Assembly: GCA_963702955.1 (NCBI GenBank)
Contig: OY969774.1
Coordinates: forward strand, 1,860,001-1,924,000
Source of the DNA: VRUE01 sp963702955
GTDB lineage: Bacteria; Actinomycetota; Thermoleophilia; Solirubrobacterales; 70-9
Length of the DNA: 64,000 bases
Direction of reading: 5' to 3'
The notes beneath the pieces are model-generated. The model was not told the DNA's origin, did not search any database, and saw only the letters and a list, made by a program, of their open reading frames with translations. Below are positions 43,309-51,964 of this stretch, one piece after another. The position numbers were made by a program, and so were the translations under genes. The first letter of the stretch is position 1. Each line of letters opens with the position of its first letter.

Positions 43309-44819
43309 CCTCTCGCCCCTCGAGCTCGATGATCGGCACCGTGCTGTCCGGCCGCTACCGGCTGGAGGCGAAGCTGGGCAGCGGCGGCATGTCGACCGTC
43401 TACCTGGCGCGCGACGAGACGCTCGACCGGCCGGTCGCGGTCAAGGTGATGCACCGCGAGATGTCCGAGCAGGAGGACCAGCTGCAGCGCTTCCGCCAGG
43501 AGGCGCGGGCGGTCGCCAAGCTCTCCCATCCCAACGTCGTCTCGGTGATCGACGCCGGCGAGGACGGCGGCTACCCCTACATCGTCTTCGAGTACGTCAA
43601 GGGCGAGACCCTGAAGCAGCGGATCGGGCGGGTCGGCGCGCTCGACACCCAGGACGCGATCGCCTACGCGATCGAGGTCGCGCGCGGCCTCAGCGTCGCC
43701 CACGCCCGCAACATGGTGCACCGCGACATCAAGCCGCAGAACGTCCTGATCGACGAGGACGGGCGCGCCAAGCTGACCGACTTCGGCATCTCGCGTCAGC
43801 TCGAACAGGCCGGGGTCACCGCCACCGGCCGCGTCCTCGGCACCACCGACTACGTCGCCCCCGAGCAGGCGATGGGACACGGCGCCGACCCGCGCTCGGA
43901 CATCTACTCGCTCGGCGTCGTCCTCTACGAGATGCTGGTCGGCCAGGTCCCCTTCCACGCCGACAGCCAGGTCGGCGTGGCGATGAAACACGTCAACGAG
44001 GAACTGCCCGACGTGCAGCGGCGCCGGCCGGAGGTCTCCGCCGCGGTGGCGCTGGTCGTCGAGCGGGCGACGGCGAAGGACCCGGCCGAGCGCTACCAGT
44101 CGATCGGCGAGATGATCGACGACCTCGAGACGGCGCTGGAGGTGGAGGCGGCGCGGGCCGGCTCGACCACCGGCGAGGCGACCAGCGTGCTCGACGCGGT
44201 GCCGCCGCCGAAGCGCAAGCTCTCCGGCCGGGCGCGTTGGTCGTGGGCGGCGGTCGTCGTCCTGCTGCTGCTCGGCGGAGCCGCGCTGGTCGCCGTGCAG
44301 CTGATCTCCAGCGGCAACTTCGGCGGCGGCGGGGCCGAGAAGAACAGCGGCAAGCCGGTGGCGATCTCCTCGGCGACCGACTACGACCCCGAGGGCGACG
44401 GCGAAGAGGTCGGCAGCAAGGTCGGGCTCGCGGTCGACGGCGACCCCACCGGAACGGCATGGGAAACCGAGCACTACGACTCCGACACCTTCGCCGGCAC
44501 CAAGACCGGGCCCGATCCCGGCGTCGGGATCTACGTCACCACCACCTCACCGGCCACGCCGTCGAAGATGGTCGTCCGCAGCCCGACCCCGGGCTGGAAC
44601 GCGCAGGTCTTCGCCGCCCCCGCCGGCCCGCCGTCCGACATAACCGGCTGGGACGAACCGGTCGGCGAAGTCGAAGACGCCTCGGCCGAGCAGGAGATCG
44701 ACCTCCACGTCACCCGTCCCTCCACCTACTTCCTGCTCTGGCTGACCAAGGCCTCCGAAGCGACCGACCAGGCGGGCCGCTACCAGGTCGAGATCAGCGA
44801 CATCAAGCTGCTCGGTTGA
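43305..44819 (+). CDS. Receptor-like Ser/Thr protein kinase with extracellular discoidin-like domain
   Basis: 504 residues. Kinase domain (about 15-275): G-loop LGSGGMSTVYLA, VAVKVMHRE, HRDIKPQNVLI, KLTDFGISRQ, GTTDYVAPEQ, all catalytic residues present. A single TM segment (WSWAAVVVLLLLGGAALVAVQLI) follows near residue 320. The outer ~170 residues (VAISSATDYDPEGDGEE...VDGDPTGTAWETEHY...PATPSKMVVRSPTPGWNAQVF) resemble an F5/8-type carbohydrate-binding jelly roll in place of PASTA domains. It may sense a wall glycan; ligand unknown. ATGA overlap with purM. Confidence 0.85.
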
Positions 44820-44858
44820 CGACAGTTAGCTGCCGAAGTCTTAAGTCTGTCAGACAGC

Positions 44859-44955
44859 GGAAGAGGGCCTCACTTGTGGTGCGTGAGGGTGCACTTGAGA
44901 AGTGTCACGGGGGCTTGGTCGCCCCCAGCGGGTTCGACTCCCGCCTCTTCCGCCA
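44859..44955 (+). tRNA. Unusual 97-nt tRNA-like gene, anticodon GAG (allo-tRNA/Sec-type fold)
   Basis: Acceptor GGAAGAGG (44859-44866) pairs with CCTCTTCC (44944-44951), then G73 and encoded CCA. D stem CCTCAC/GTGAGG has six pairs with loop TTGTGGTGC. The anticodon stem GTGCAC/GTG-T-CAC contains a bulged T, with loop TTGAGAA, reading GAG (44897-44899). The variable arm GGGGGC/GCCCCC has six pairs. The T arm loop is TTCGACT. Position 8 is G, not U, and pairs in the acceptor, giving 8/4 (or 7/5 with G8). A long D stem, an 8-bp acceptor, G73 and 97-nt length are features of tRNA-Sec and of serine-type allo-tRNAs, whereas bacterial tRNA-Leu has A73. The charged amino acid is therefore unclear, possibly serine. 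Confidence 0.75.
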
Positions 44956-45079
44956 GAGACTCTGCTGGCCGGCAACCGGCGGCGACACGGTCAGCCGTGA
45001 GGCCTAACCAACCTGAATCGCTCCCGGCCCGGCCAGCAAGCTCACCTTGACTTGTCGCGTCTTCGAGATAACCTGGAAT

Positions 45080-45095
45080 CGCTTCTCAAGTGCAC
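45080..45095 (+). other. Segment complementary to the anticodon arm of the upstream tRNA-like gene
   Basis: Bases 45082-45095 are the exact reverse complement of 44889-44902 (GTGCACTTGAGAAG); a G-U and a G-C pair extend it to 16. It lies 125 nt after the CCA end and before the terminator, so a read-through precursor could fold back and cover the anticodon. A second nested inverted repeat pairs 44964-44972 with 45029-45037. Confidence 0.6.
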
Positions 45096-45115
45096 GCGGC
45101 CTTACCAGCCGCCCC

Positions 45116-45144
45116 GAAGACCCGCCTTGGCGGGTCTTCTTTTT
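45116..45144 (+). terminator. Intrinsic terminator of the tRNA-like transcript
   Basis: GAAGACCCGC (45116-45125) and GCGGGTCTTC (45130-45139) form a perfect 10-bp stem with a 4-nt loop, followed by TTTTT. The T-tract is on the plus strand, so it ends the transcript coming from the tRNA-like gene and defines a ~190-nt trailer. Confidence 0.85.
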
Positions 45145-45176
45145 GCGTAGCAGCCGACCGACGCTGAGCGTTTCTC

Positions 45177-46142
45177 TTAGAACGTGTGGGAGCGGGACCT
45201 GGCGTGGCGCTCTACGGCGAGCTTGACGAGGCGGTCGCAGAGGTCCGGGTAGGGGATGCCGCTCGCCTCCCAGAGCTTCGCGTAGACGCTTGTCTCGGTG
45301 AAGCCGGGCATCGTGTTGATCTCGTTGACGAGGATCTCGCCGTCGGGCTCGACGAAGAAGTCGCAGCGGGCGAGGCCGGCGCAGCCGCCGAGCTCGAAGG
45401 CGCGGATCGCCAGCCGGCGCAGGTCGGAGGCCTGCCGGCCGGAGATCGGCGCCGGGACGATCAGCTCCATGCCGCCGTCGCTGTACTTGGTCTCGTAGTC
45501 GTACCACTCGCCGTCGGCGAGGACCTCGCCCGGCAGCGAGGCCTCGACCCGCTCGTTGCCGAGCAGCGAGCACTCGACCTCGCGGCCTCCGGCGTGCGAC
45601 TCGACGATCACCCGCGGGTCGTGGCGGCGGGCGGTCTCGACCGCGGCGTCGAGCTGCTCGGGCGACTCGACGCGGCTGATCCCGACGCTCGAGCCGAGCC
45701 GCGAGGGCTTCACCCAGAGCGGCGTCCCCATCGCCTCGCAGCGCTCGCGCCAGCCGTCCTCGCCGGCGGCGACGAACTCGACCTGCGGCAGCCCGCGCTC
45801 GGCGAACAGCCGCTTCAGCGTCAGCTTGTCCATGCAGACGGCCGAGGCGAGGACGTCGGAGCCGACGTAGGGGAGGTCGAGCCACTCGAGCACCCCCTGG
45901 ACGCTGCCGTCCTCGCCGAACGGGCCGTGCAGAGCGGGGAAGGCGACATCGGCGCCGGCCAGGCCGGCGGCCGGGACCAGCTCGATCGGGGCGCCGTGAA
46001 ACGCCCAACTGCCGTCGCGCGCGATCGCCACCCGCAGCGCCTCGTGGCCGGCCTGCTCGAGTCCCCGGGCGACCGCCTCGCCGGAGCGCAGCGAGACGTC
46101 GTGCTCGGAGGAGCGGCCGCCGCTCAGCACCGCGACCCTCAT
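45177..46142 (-). CDS. ddl: D-alanine--D-alanine ligase
   Basis: 321 residues. VAVLSGGRSSEHDVSLRSG, FPALHGPFGEDGSVQGVLEWLDLPYVGSDVLASAVCMDK, PLWVKPSRLGSSVGISRV, YDYETKYSDGG and ILVNEINTMPGFTETSVYAKLWEASG are complete Ddl motifs (ATP-grasp, Mg-binding E/N in EINTMPG). It joins two D-Ala with ATP for peptidoglycan pentapeptide. It is the last gene of the wall-growth operon and overlaps pknB by 4 bp (ATGA), so it is co-translated with the kinase. Confidence 0.93.
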   Translation of the reverse strand: MRVAVLSGGRSSEHDVSLRSGEAVARGLEQAGHEALRVAIARDGSWAFHGAPIELVPAAGLAGADVAFPALHGPFGEDGSVQGVLEWLDLPYVGSDVLASAVCMDKLTLKRLFAERGLPQVEFVAAGEDGWRERCEAMGTPLWVKPSRLGSSVGISRVESPEQLDAAVETARRHDPRVIVESHAGGREVECSLLGNERVEASLPGEVLADGEWYDYETKYSDGGMELIVPAPISGRQASDLRRLAIRAFELGGCAGLARCDFFVEPDGEILVNEINTMPGFTETSVYAKLWEASGIPYPDLCDRLVKLAVERHARSRSHTF

Positions 46143-48022
46143 TCGGCTTCCGCTTCCCCGACTTCCGAGCCGGCCTTGCCGACGACCACGGTCACCGCGG
46201 CGCCGGCGGCGACTTCGGAGCCCGGCGGCGGGAACTGGTCGGTGACGAGGCCGACCTGCGACGGCACTTCGGTCGCCTGTTCCTGCACCTTCGGTTCGAG
46301 GCCGGCCGCGCGCAGCGCTTCCACCGCTTCGCGGCGTTCGGAGCCGATCACGTTCGGCACCTTCGTCTTGCGTTCGCCCTTGGAGACGACGATCGAGACG
46401 CCGGAGCCGCGCGGCAGCTCGGAGCCGGCGCTCGGCGCCTGGCGGACCACCTCGCCCGCCGGCTTGGCGCTTTCCTCTTCTTCGACGCTCGGCACCAGGC
46501 CGCGGCCGCGGATCTGCTGCACGGCCACCGCCCGCTGGGTCCCGACCAGCACCGGCACCTTCGCCAACTTCTGGCCCTTGGAGACGATGAGGACAACGGG
46601 CGAGCCGCGGGTCGCGGTCTTCCCCCCCGACGGTTCGGAGTGGATCACCAGGCCGGCTTCGACCCCTTCGGAGTTGACCTGTTCGACCGTCGCTTCGAAG
46701 CCCGCTTCTTCGAGCGCGGCGACCGCTTCTTCCTGGCTCAGCCCGGCGGTGCTCGGCACCTTGGCGCTGCCGGGACCGGCGCTGACCGTCAGCGCCACCT
46801 TCGGCTTCGAGCAGAAGAAGCTGAGGAAGGTGCAGTCGAGGTTCGCCTGCGAGGCCGGCGGCGAGGCCAGCGGGCTCTGCTCGAGCACGGTGTTGACCGG
46901 AGCTTCGCGCTCCACCCGCTGCACTTCGCCGACCTTGAAGCCGTTCTGTTCGAGCAGGGCGATCGCCACGTTGAGCTGGTTGCCGGTCACGTTCGGCACT
47001 TCGGTCGTCGTGTCGCGCGAGAGCGCGAAGCCGAGCAGGGCGCCGAGCAGGACCGCGGCGGCGACCAGGCCCCAGATCAGCCGGCGTCGGCGGCGGCGCT
47101 CGGACTCCTCCGGGTCGGGCTCGGCGGCGGCCTCCTCGGGACCGACCACGGGCGGCGGCAGCGGCGCGAAAGCGGCGGTCCCGCCGTGCTCGCGGCCCGG
47201 TTCGCGCATCGCCGCGTCGAGCGCCGCGATGAACGCCTCGGCGCTCTGGAAGCGCTGCCCGGGGTCCTTCTCGAGCGCCCGCATGACGACCGCGTCGAGC
47301 GCCGGCGAGACCCGCGGGGCGATCGAGCTGGGCCGCTGCGGCGTGTGCGAGACCTGCTTCATCGCGATCGCCACGGCGGAGTCGGCCTCGAACGGGACCC
47401 GCCCGGCGAGCGCCTCGTAGAGCATCACCCCGATCGAGTAGAGGTCGGAGACCGCGGTCACGTCCTGGCCCTGGGCCTGCTCGGGCGAGAGGTAGTGCGG
47501 CGTGCCCATCACCGAGCCGGCCTGGGTGATTTCCGAGGCGCCTGCGCGGGCGATGCCGAAGTCGGTCACCGTCGCCACCCCGTCGTCGTCGACTATGACG
47601 TTCTGCGGCTTGAGGTCGCGGTGGACGACGCCGTGGCGGTGGGCGAAGCCGGCCCCCTCGAGCACCTGGCGGATCAGCGCCACCGCCTGCTCGGGCGTCA
47701 GGCCCTGGTCGATCAGCGCCTTCAGCGAACGGCCCTCGAGCAGCTGCATCGCGATGTAGTAGGTGCCGTCGACCTCGCCGCGGTCGAAGACGGCGACGAC
47801 GTTGGGGTGCTGCAGCCCGGCCGCCGCCTCGGCCTCGCGGCGGAAGCGTTCGACGAACTCGCGGTCCTGGGCGAAGCGCCCGTGCAGGATCTTCAGCGCG
47901 ATCGGGCGCTGCAGGTGCGGGTCCTCGGCCAGCCAGACGTCGGCCATCCCCCCGGACCCGATCCGTCGCAGCAGCCGGTAGCGCCCGTCGATCGTGCTCC
48001 CCTCGCCGACTTCAGCCGCCAC
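46139..48022 (-). CDS. pknB: Ser/Thr protein kinase with four PASTA domains
   Basis: 627 residues from GTG 48022, 2 nt after the pbpA stop with GGGAG ahead. Kinase: G-loop IGSGGMADVWLA, K44, HRDLKPQN (134-141), TDFGIAR (153-159), GTPHYLSPEQ. TM LIWGLVAAAVLLGALLGFAL near 310-330. Four PASTA repeats follow (starts TEVPNVTG, AKVPSTAG, AKVPVLVG, TKVPNVIG); the first carries a ~20-residue insertion with two Cys (CTFLSFFC). PASTA domains bind muropeptides/lipid II, and the kinase controls division and wall synthesis through FHA proteins. PstP encoded upstream would reverse its action. Confidence 0.93.
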   Translation of the reverse strand: MAAEVGEGSTIDGRYRLLRRIGSGGMADVWLAEDPHLQRPIALKILHGRFAQDREFVERFRREAEAAAGLQHPNVVAVFDRGEVDGTYYIAMQLLEGRSLKALIDQGLTPEQAVALIRQVLEGAGFAHRHGVVHRDLKPQNVIVDDDGVATVTDFGIARAGASEITQAGSVMGTPHYLSPEQAQGQDVTAVSDLYSIGVMLYEALAGRVPFEADSAVAIAMKQVSHTPQRPSSIAPRVSPALDAVVMRALEKDPGQRFQSAEAFIAALDAAMREPGREHGGTAAFAPLPPPVVGPEEAAAEPDPEESERRRRRRLIWGLVAAAVLLGALLGFALSRDTTTEVPNVTGNQLNVAIALLEQNGFKVGEVQRVEREAPVNTVLEQSPLASPPASQANLDCTFLSFFCSKPKVALTVSAGPGSAKVPSTAGLSQEEAVAALEEAGFEATVEQVNSEGVEAGLVIHSEPSGGKTATRGSPVVLIVSKGQKLAKVPVLVGTQRAVAVQQIRGRGLVPSVEEEESAKPAGEVVRQAPSAGSELPRGSGVSIVVSKGERKTKVPNVIGSERREAVEALRAAGLEPKVQEQATEVPSQVGLVTDQFPPPGSEVAAGAAVTVVVGKAGSEVGEAEAE

Positions 48023-48024
48023 TC

Positions 48025-49485
48025 TCAGCTCCCTTCCTGGTTGAGGATCGTTTCCGCCACGTCGCGGAAGATCGGCGCCGCTACGTCGTTGCCGAACTGT
48101 TCGGTGCACTCGACCGTCGCCGCGATCGCGATCTTCGGTTCGTCGGCCGGGGCGAAGCCGATGAACCATGCCTGGTTCTCGGCCGTGCCGCCGCCGCAGG
48201 TTTCGTTGAAGGGAGTTTCCGCGGTGCCGGTCTTGCCGGCCACGGGGACGCCGGGAATCGCCGCGTTGGTGCCGGTGCCGGCGCTGACCACGCCTTCCAT
48301 CGCCGTGGTCAGCTCGGCGGCGGTCTGTTCGTCGATCGGCCGGCTGTACTGCGAGGGGTCGAGGCTCTTGACCACGCGCCCGTCGGAGTCGACGACGCGG
48401 CTCCAGATCTGCGGCCTCATCAGGCTGCCGCCGTTGGCCACCGCGGCCGCGACCTCTGCCATCTGCAGTGGCGTCACCGCCAGCCGCTCCTGGCCGATCG
48501 CGACGCGCGCCAGGTCGACCGGGTCGTTCGGCCCGAGCAGTTCGCCTTCGCTGAAGACCCCGCTCTTGTAGACCTGGTCGGAGGGGAGGTCGATCGCCGG
48601 CGTCGAGTTGAAGCCGAAGGCGTCCATGTATTCGAACAGCGTGTTCTCGCCGAGCTGCTGGCCGAGCTGCGCGAACCAGGTGTTGACCGAGTAGGTCAGC
48701 GCCTGGTCGAGCGCGATCGGGCCGAAGCTCTGGGTGAAATCGTTCTGCAACGGCTGGCCCTGGACATCGAGTTCGCCGGGGGCGTCGATCGTCGTTTCCG
48801 GGGTGATCGTGCCGCTGTCGAGCCCGGCCGCGGCGGTCACCACCTTGAAGGTCGAGCCGGGCGGGTACTGGCCCTGGGTGGCGCGGTCGAGCAGCGGCGA
48901 GCTCGAGTCGCGGTTGAGCGAGGAGAGGTGCTCGGGGACGCGATTCGGGTCATACGGCGGGTTGGACGCCATCACCTTGACCCTGCCGCTGCTCGGTTCG
49001 ATCGCCACCACGGCGCCGAACCCTGCCGCTTCGAGGTCGCCGAGCGCCACCCGCTGCGCTTCCGGGTCGATGTTGGTGACGATGTCGTCGCCTTCCTGGT
49101 TGTGGCCGCGCAGCTGGTCGAGGATCGAGCCGAATTCGGATTCGTCGCCGATCAGTTCGTCGTTGTGGTACTTCTCGAACTCGCTGTCGCCCTGGCGGAC
49201 GAAGCTGTAGCCGATCGGGTGCCCGTACAGCGCCCCTTCGGGGTAGCGGCGCACGTAGCGACGGTCGGCGCCGCGGCCCTTCGGGACCGAGCGGGCGATC
49301 ACGGTGCCGTCGGCGGCGAGGATCCGCCCCCGCTTGATCTGCTGCTGCTCGAGCAGCGGGCGCTTGTTCGCCTCCTTGCCCTTCAGCGCCTTCGCGTCGA
49401 ACACCGACCAGTACGAGGTGAAGCCGATCAGCACCGCGAAGAGGACGACGACGACGCCGAACAGCTGGACGATCTGCCGGTTCAC
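48025..49485 (-). CDS. pbpA: Penicillin-binding transpeptidase (PbpA/class B PBP)
   Basis: 486 residues with an N-terminal TM (IVQLFGVVVVLFAVLIGFTSYW). The transpeptidase domain holds all three active-site motifs: S211-T-F-K214, S266-V-N268 and K418-T-G-T-A. RILAADGTVIARS and YPEGALYGHPIGY belong to the dimerisation domain. It cross-links peptidoglycan stem peptides outside the membrane. It overlaps rodA by 4 bp, pairing it with its SEDS glycosyltransferase partner as in other actinobacteria. Confidence 0.93.
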   Translation of the reverse strand: MNRQIVQLFGVVVVLFAVLIGFTSYWSVFDAKALKGKEANKRPLLEQQQIKRGRILAADGTVIARSVPKGRGADRRYVRRYPEGALYGHPIGYSFVRQGDSEFEKYHNDELIGDESEFGSILDQLRGHNQEGDDIVTNIDPEAQRVALGDLEAAGFGAVVAIEPSSGRVKVMASNPPYDPNRVPEHLSSLNRDSSSPLLDRATQGQYPPGSTFKVVTAAAGLDSGTITPETTIDAPGELDVQGQPLQNDFTQSFGPIALDQALTYSVNTWFAQLGQQLGENTLFEYMDAFGFNSTPAIDLPSDQVYKSGVFSEGELLGPNDPVDLARVAIGQERLAVTPLQMAEVAAAVANGGSLMRPQIWSRVVDSDGRVVKSLDPSQYSRPIDEQTAAELTTAMEGVVSAGTGTNAAIPGVPVAGKTGTAETPFNETCGGGTAENQAWFIGFAPADEPKIAIAATVECTEQFGNDVAAPIFRDVAETILNQEGS

Positions 49486-50786
49486 GCCCGTGCCTCCCGC
49501 CGCGCCCGGTCGGAGACCAGCAGCAGCAGCGCCAGGAGGACGAAGTTGGCGACGATCGAGCTGCCGCCGTAGCTGATGAAGGGCAGGGTGACGCCGGTCA
49601 GTGGGATCGCCCTCGTCACCCCGCCGACGATGACGAAGGCCTGGATCGCGAAGACCGCGGTCAGCCCGGTCGCCAGCAGCTTCGAGAAGCCGTCGTCGGC
49701 GAGCAGCGCGACTTTGAAGCCGCGGGCGGCGATCAGCAGGTAGATGAGGATCACCGCGCAGGCGCCGAAGAGGCCGAGCTCGTTGACGATCAGCGAGTAG
49801 ATCGTGTCGGTCTGCGCCGCCGGCAGCAGCGCCGCGTGGGTGCCGGGGATCGTGATCAGCCCCTGGCCGAAGCCTTTGCCGAAGAGGCCGCCGTCGGCCT
49901 GGGCGAAGATCGACTGCAGGATCTGGTACCCGCTGCCGGTCGGATCGTGGTACGGGTTGAGCCAGACCTCGACCCGGTCGTGGACGTGCGGCACGGTCGC
50001 GGCGAAGAACCAGGAGCCGAGCAGGAACAGGGCCATGCCGATGACGACGAAGGAGAAGCGCCCGGTCGCCACGTAGAGCAGGGCGAGGAAGGCGGTGAAG
50101 AACATCAGCGAGCTGCCGAGGTCGCGGATGAAGACGAGCATGAACATCGACGCCCCCCAGACGACCAGCAACGGCCCGAGGTGCTTGAGCGGCGGCAGGG
50201 TGACGCCGAGCACCCGCCGGGCGCCGACGATCAGCACCTCACGGTGCTCGCGCAGGTAGCTGGCGAGGAAGACGACGATGCAGATCTTCGAGAACTCGGC
50301 CGGCTGGAAGGCGAGCGGCCCGATCTTGACGCCGAGGTAGGCGCCGTTGACCTGCTGGCCGATCCCCGGAACGCGCGGCGCCAGCAGCAGCAGCAGGCCG
50401 ACCGCGGCGATCGTGTAGCGGTAGCGCTCGAGCACGTCGTAGTCGCGCAGGAAGTGGATCGTCGCCGCGAAGAGAACGAGGCCGAGGACGAACCAGTTGG
50501 CCTGGTCGCGGGCCAGGTTGGGATCGATCCGGTAGATCATCACCAGACCGAAGGCGGTCAGCAGGGCGACCAGCGGGAACAGGTAGGGGTCGGCGTCGGG
50601 AAGCCGCCAGCGTAGGTAGACGTGGGTGGCGAGGCAGACGGCGAGGAAGTAGGCGCCGTAGATCAGGCTGAGGTTGTCGACCCGGGCGTGGGTGTGCTCC
50701 TGGGCGAAGACCGCGGCGAAGCCGGCGCTGAGCAGGACGGCGACCGGGACGAGCGCGATCAGCTCCCGGTTCCGCGCGGTCCTCAA
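49482..50786 (-). CDS. rodA: SEDS peptidoglycan polymerase (RodA/FtsW family)
   Basis: 434 residues with about twelve TM helices. GPLAFQPAEFSKICIVVFLASYL, IRDLGSSLMFFTAFLALLYVATGR (with the catalytic Asp loop), GKGFGQGLITIPGTHAALLPAAQTDTIYSLIVNELGLFGA and IPLTGVTLPFISYGGSSIVANF are the SEDS signatures. It polymerises lipid II into glycan strands with PbpA. The N-terminal two helices before ADPYLFPLVALL are an extra segment typical of actinobacterial RodA. It overlaps pstP by 4 bp. Confidence 0.93.
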   Translation of the reverse strand: MRTARNRELIALVPVAVLLSAGFAAVFAQEHTHARVDNLSLIYGAYFLAVCLATHVYLRWRLPDADPYLFPLVALLTAFGLVMIYRIDPNLARDQANWFVLGLVLFAATIHFLRDYDVLERYRYTIAAVGLLLLLAPRVPGIGQQVNGAYLGVKIGPLAFQPAEFSKICIVVFLASYLREHREVLIVGARRVLGVTLPPLKHLGPLLVVWGASMFMLVFIRDLGSSLMFFTAFLALLYVATGRFSFVVIGMALFLLGSWFFAATVPHVHDRVEVWLNPYHDPTGSGYQILQSIFAQADGGLFGKGFGQGLITIPGTHAALLPAAQTDTIYSLIVNELGLFGACAVILIYLLIAARGFKVALLADDGFSKLLATGLTAVFAIQAFVIVGGVTRAIPLTGVTLPFISYGGSSIVANFVLLALLLLVSDRARREARA

Positions 50787-51964
50787 GGAACCCCCTGGCT
50801 GCGTTCGATTTCTTCGATCAGCGAGACCGCGTCGGAGCGCGAGCGGACGTCGTGGCCGGTCACCGCGTCGCGGCGGCGGACGGGCAGGGCGGCGGTCTGG
50901 ATCGGGCTCGAGTATTCCTCGCTGTAGAGCTCGATCCCGAAGGGGAGTTCGTACGGCAGGCCGCGATAGAGGGCGACCCGGCCGCCCCCGTCGGTGCCGA
51001 GGAACCAGGCCTGGCGGTTGCCGTACCAGGCGCCGTAGGCGATCGCCGCGAGGACGACGAGGACGGCAAGGACCTTGGCCACGGTGCGCAGGCGGCGGCG
51101 CGGTCGTCGCGCGGCGAGCTGCTCGCGGCGCTCCTTGGCCGCCGCGCCGGCGGCGCGGCGTCGGACCTCGGTCGCGGTCAGGCCCGCCTCCTCGGCCGCC
51201 GCGCCGACCAGCGTCGCGTCGCCCGCCGCGTCGCGCAGCGGCGCCGCCGCGTCCTCGAGCCGGAAGGCGAGGGCGGTGATGTTGTCGCGGCCGCCGGCGG
51301 CGTTGGCCTCGTCGACCAGCTGGCGCACCGCCTCGCGCATCGAGCCGGCGGCGGCGAGGACGACGGCGATCCGCGCCTCGTCGACCATCGTCGTGAGGCC
51401 GTCGGAGCAGAGCAGGAAGACGTCGCCGGGCGCAGCCGGCACGGTCTGCACGTCGACCTCGACTTCGGGCTCGGGGCCGAGCGCCCGGGTGATGATCGAG
51501 CGCTGCGGGTGGTCCTCGGCCTGCTCGTCGGTGATCTGCCCTTTGCGGCGCATCTCCTCGACCAGCGAGTGGTCGCGGGTCAGCCGCTCGAGCTTGCCGG
51601 CGCGCAGGCGGTAGGCGCGGCTGTCGCCGACATGGCCGATCGCGACCTCTTCGCCGCGGGCGTCGACAAGCGCCGCGGTGATCGTCGTCCCCATCCCGGC
51701 TCGCGAAGGGTCGGCGCGGGCGAGCTGGTGGATCTTGCTGTTCGCCGCTTCGATCGTCTCCCGCAGCACCGGCTCCGGCGGCGCCTCGGGCAGATCGCGG
51801 TCGAAGGACTCGGCGGCCGCTTTCGAGGCGACCTCCCCCGCCTGGGCGCCCCCCATCCCGTCGGCGACGACGAAGATCGGCGCCCGCACGAACAGCGAGT
51901 CCTCGTTCTCGCTCCGCTGGCGGCCGGTGTCGGTGCGGAACGCCTGGTCCCCGACGCGCAGCAT
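50783..51964 (-). CDS. pstP: PP2C-type Ser/Thr protein phosphatase
   Basis: 393 residues. RSENEDSLFV, IFVVADGMGGAQAGEVAS, MGTTITAALV, AIGHVGDSRAYRL, LLCSDGLTTMV and GGRDNITALAF are the metal-binding PP2C motifs (the D residues of NED, DGMGG, SDGL and GRDN). A TM helix (VAKVLAVLVVLAAIAYGAWYG) near residue 310 and a ~65-residue outer tail follow, as in PstP. It dephosphorylates the kinases and their targets. The operon position between fhaB and rodA is canonical. Confidence 0.92.
   Translation of the reverse strand: MLRVGDQAFRTDTGRQRSENEDSLFVRAPIFVVADGMGGAQAGEVASKAAAESFDRDLPEAPPEPVLRETIEAANSKIHQLARADPSRAGMGTTITAALVDARGEEVAIGHVGDSRAYRLRAGKLERLTRDHSLVEEMRRKGQITDEQAEDHPQRSIITRALGPEPEVEVDVQTVPAAPGDVFLLCSDGLTTMVDEARIAVVLAAAGSMREAVRQLVDEANAAGGRDNITALAFRLEDAAAPLRDAAGDATLVGAAAEEAGLTATEVRRRAAGAAAKERREQLAARRPRRRLRTVAKVLAVLVVLAAIAYGAWYGNRQAWFLGTDGGGRVALYRGLPYELPFGIELYSEEYSSPIQTAALPVRRRDAVTGHDVRSRSDAVSLIEEIERSQGVP

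Noticed and set aside
44859..44955. Standard selC (tRNA-Sec)
   Set aside because: The fold is Sec-like but the anticodon loop TTGAGAA reads GAG, not UCA.
44889..45095. Phage attachment-site pair
   Set aside because: The 14-bp identity is inverted, not direct, and there is no integrase gene nearby.
44859..45144. tmRNA (ssrA)
   Set aside because: The tRNA part is one piece with its own D, anticodon and variable arms; there is no tag reading frame or GGGGC start.
45186..47420. 744-codon plus-strand frame opposite ddl and pknB
   Set aside because: Composition is that of a shadow frame, and the opposite strand holds complete ddl and pknB.
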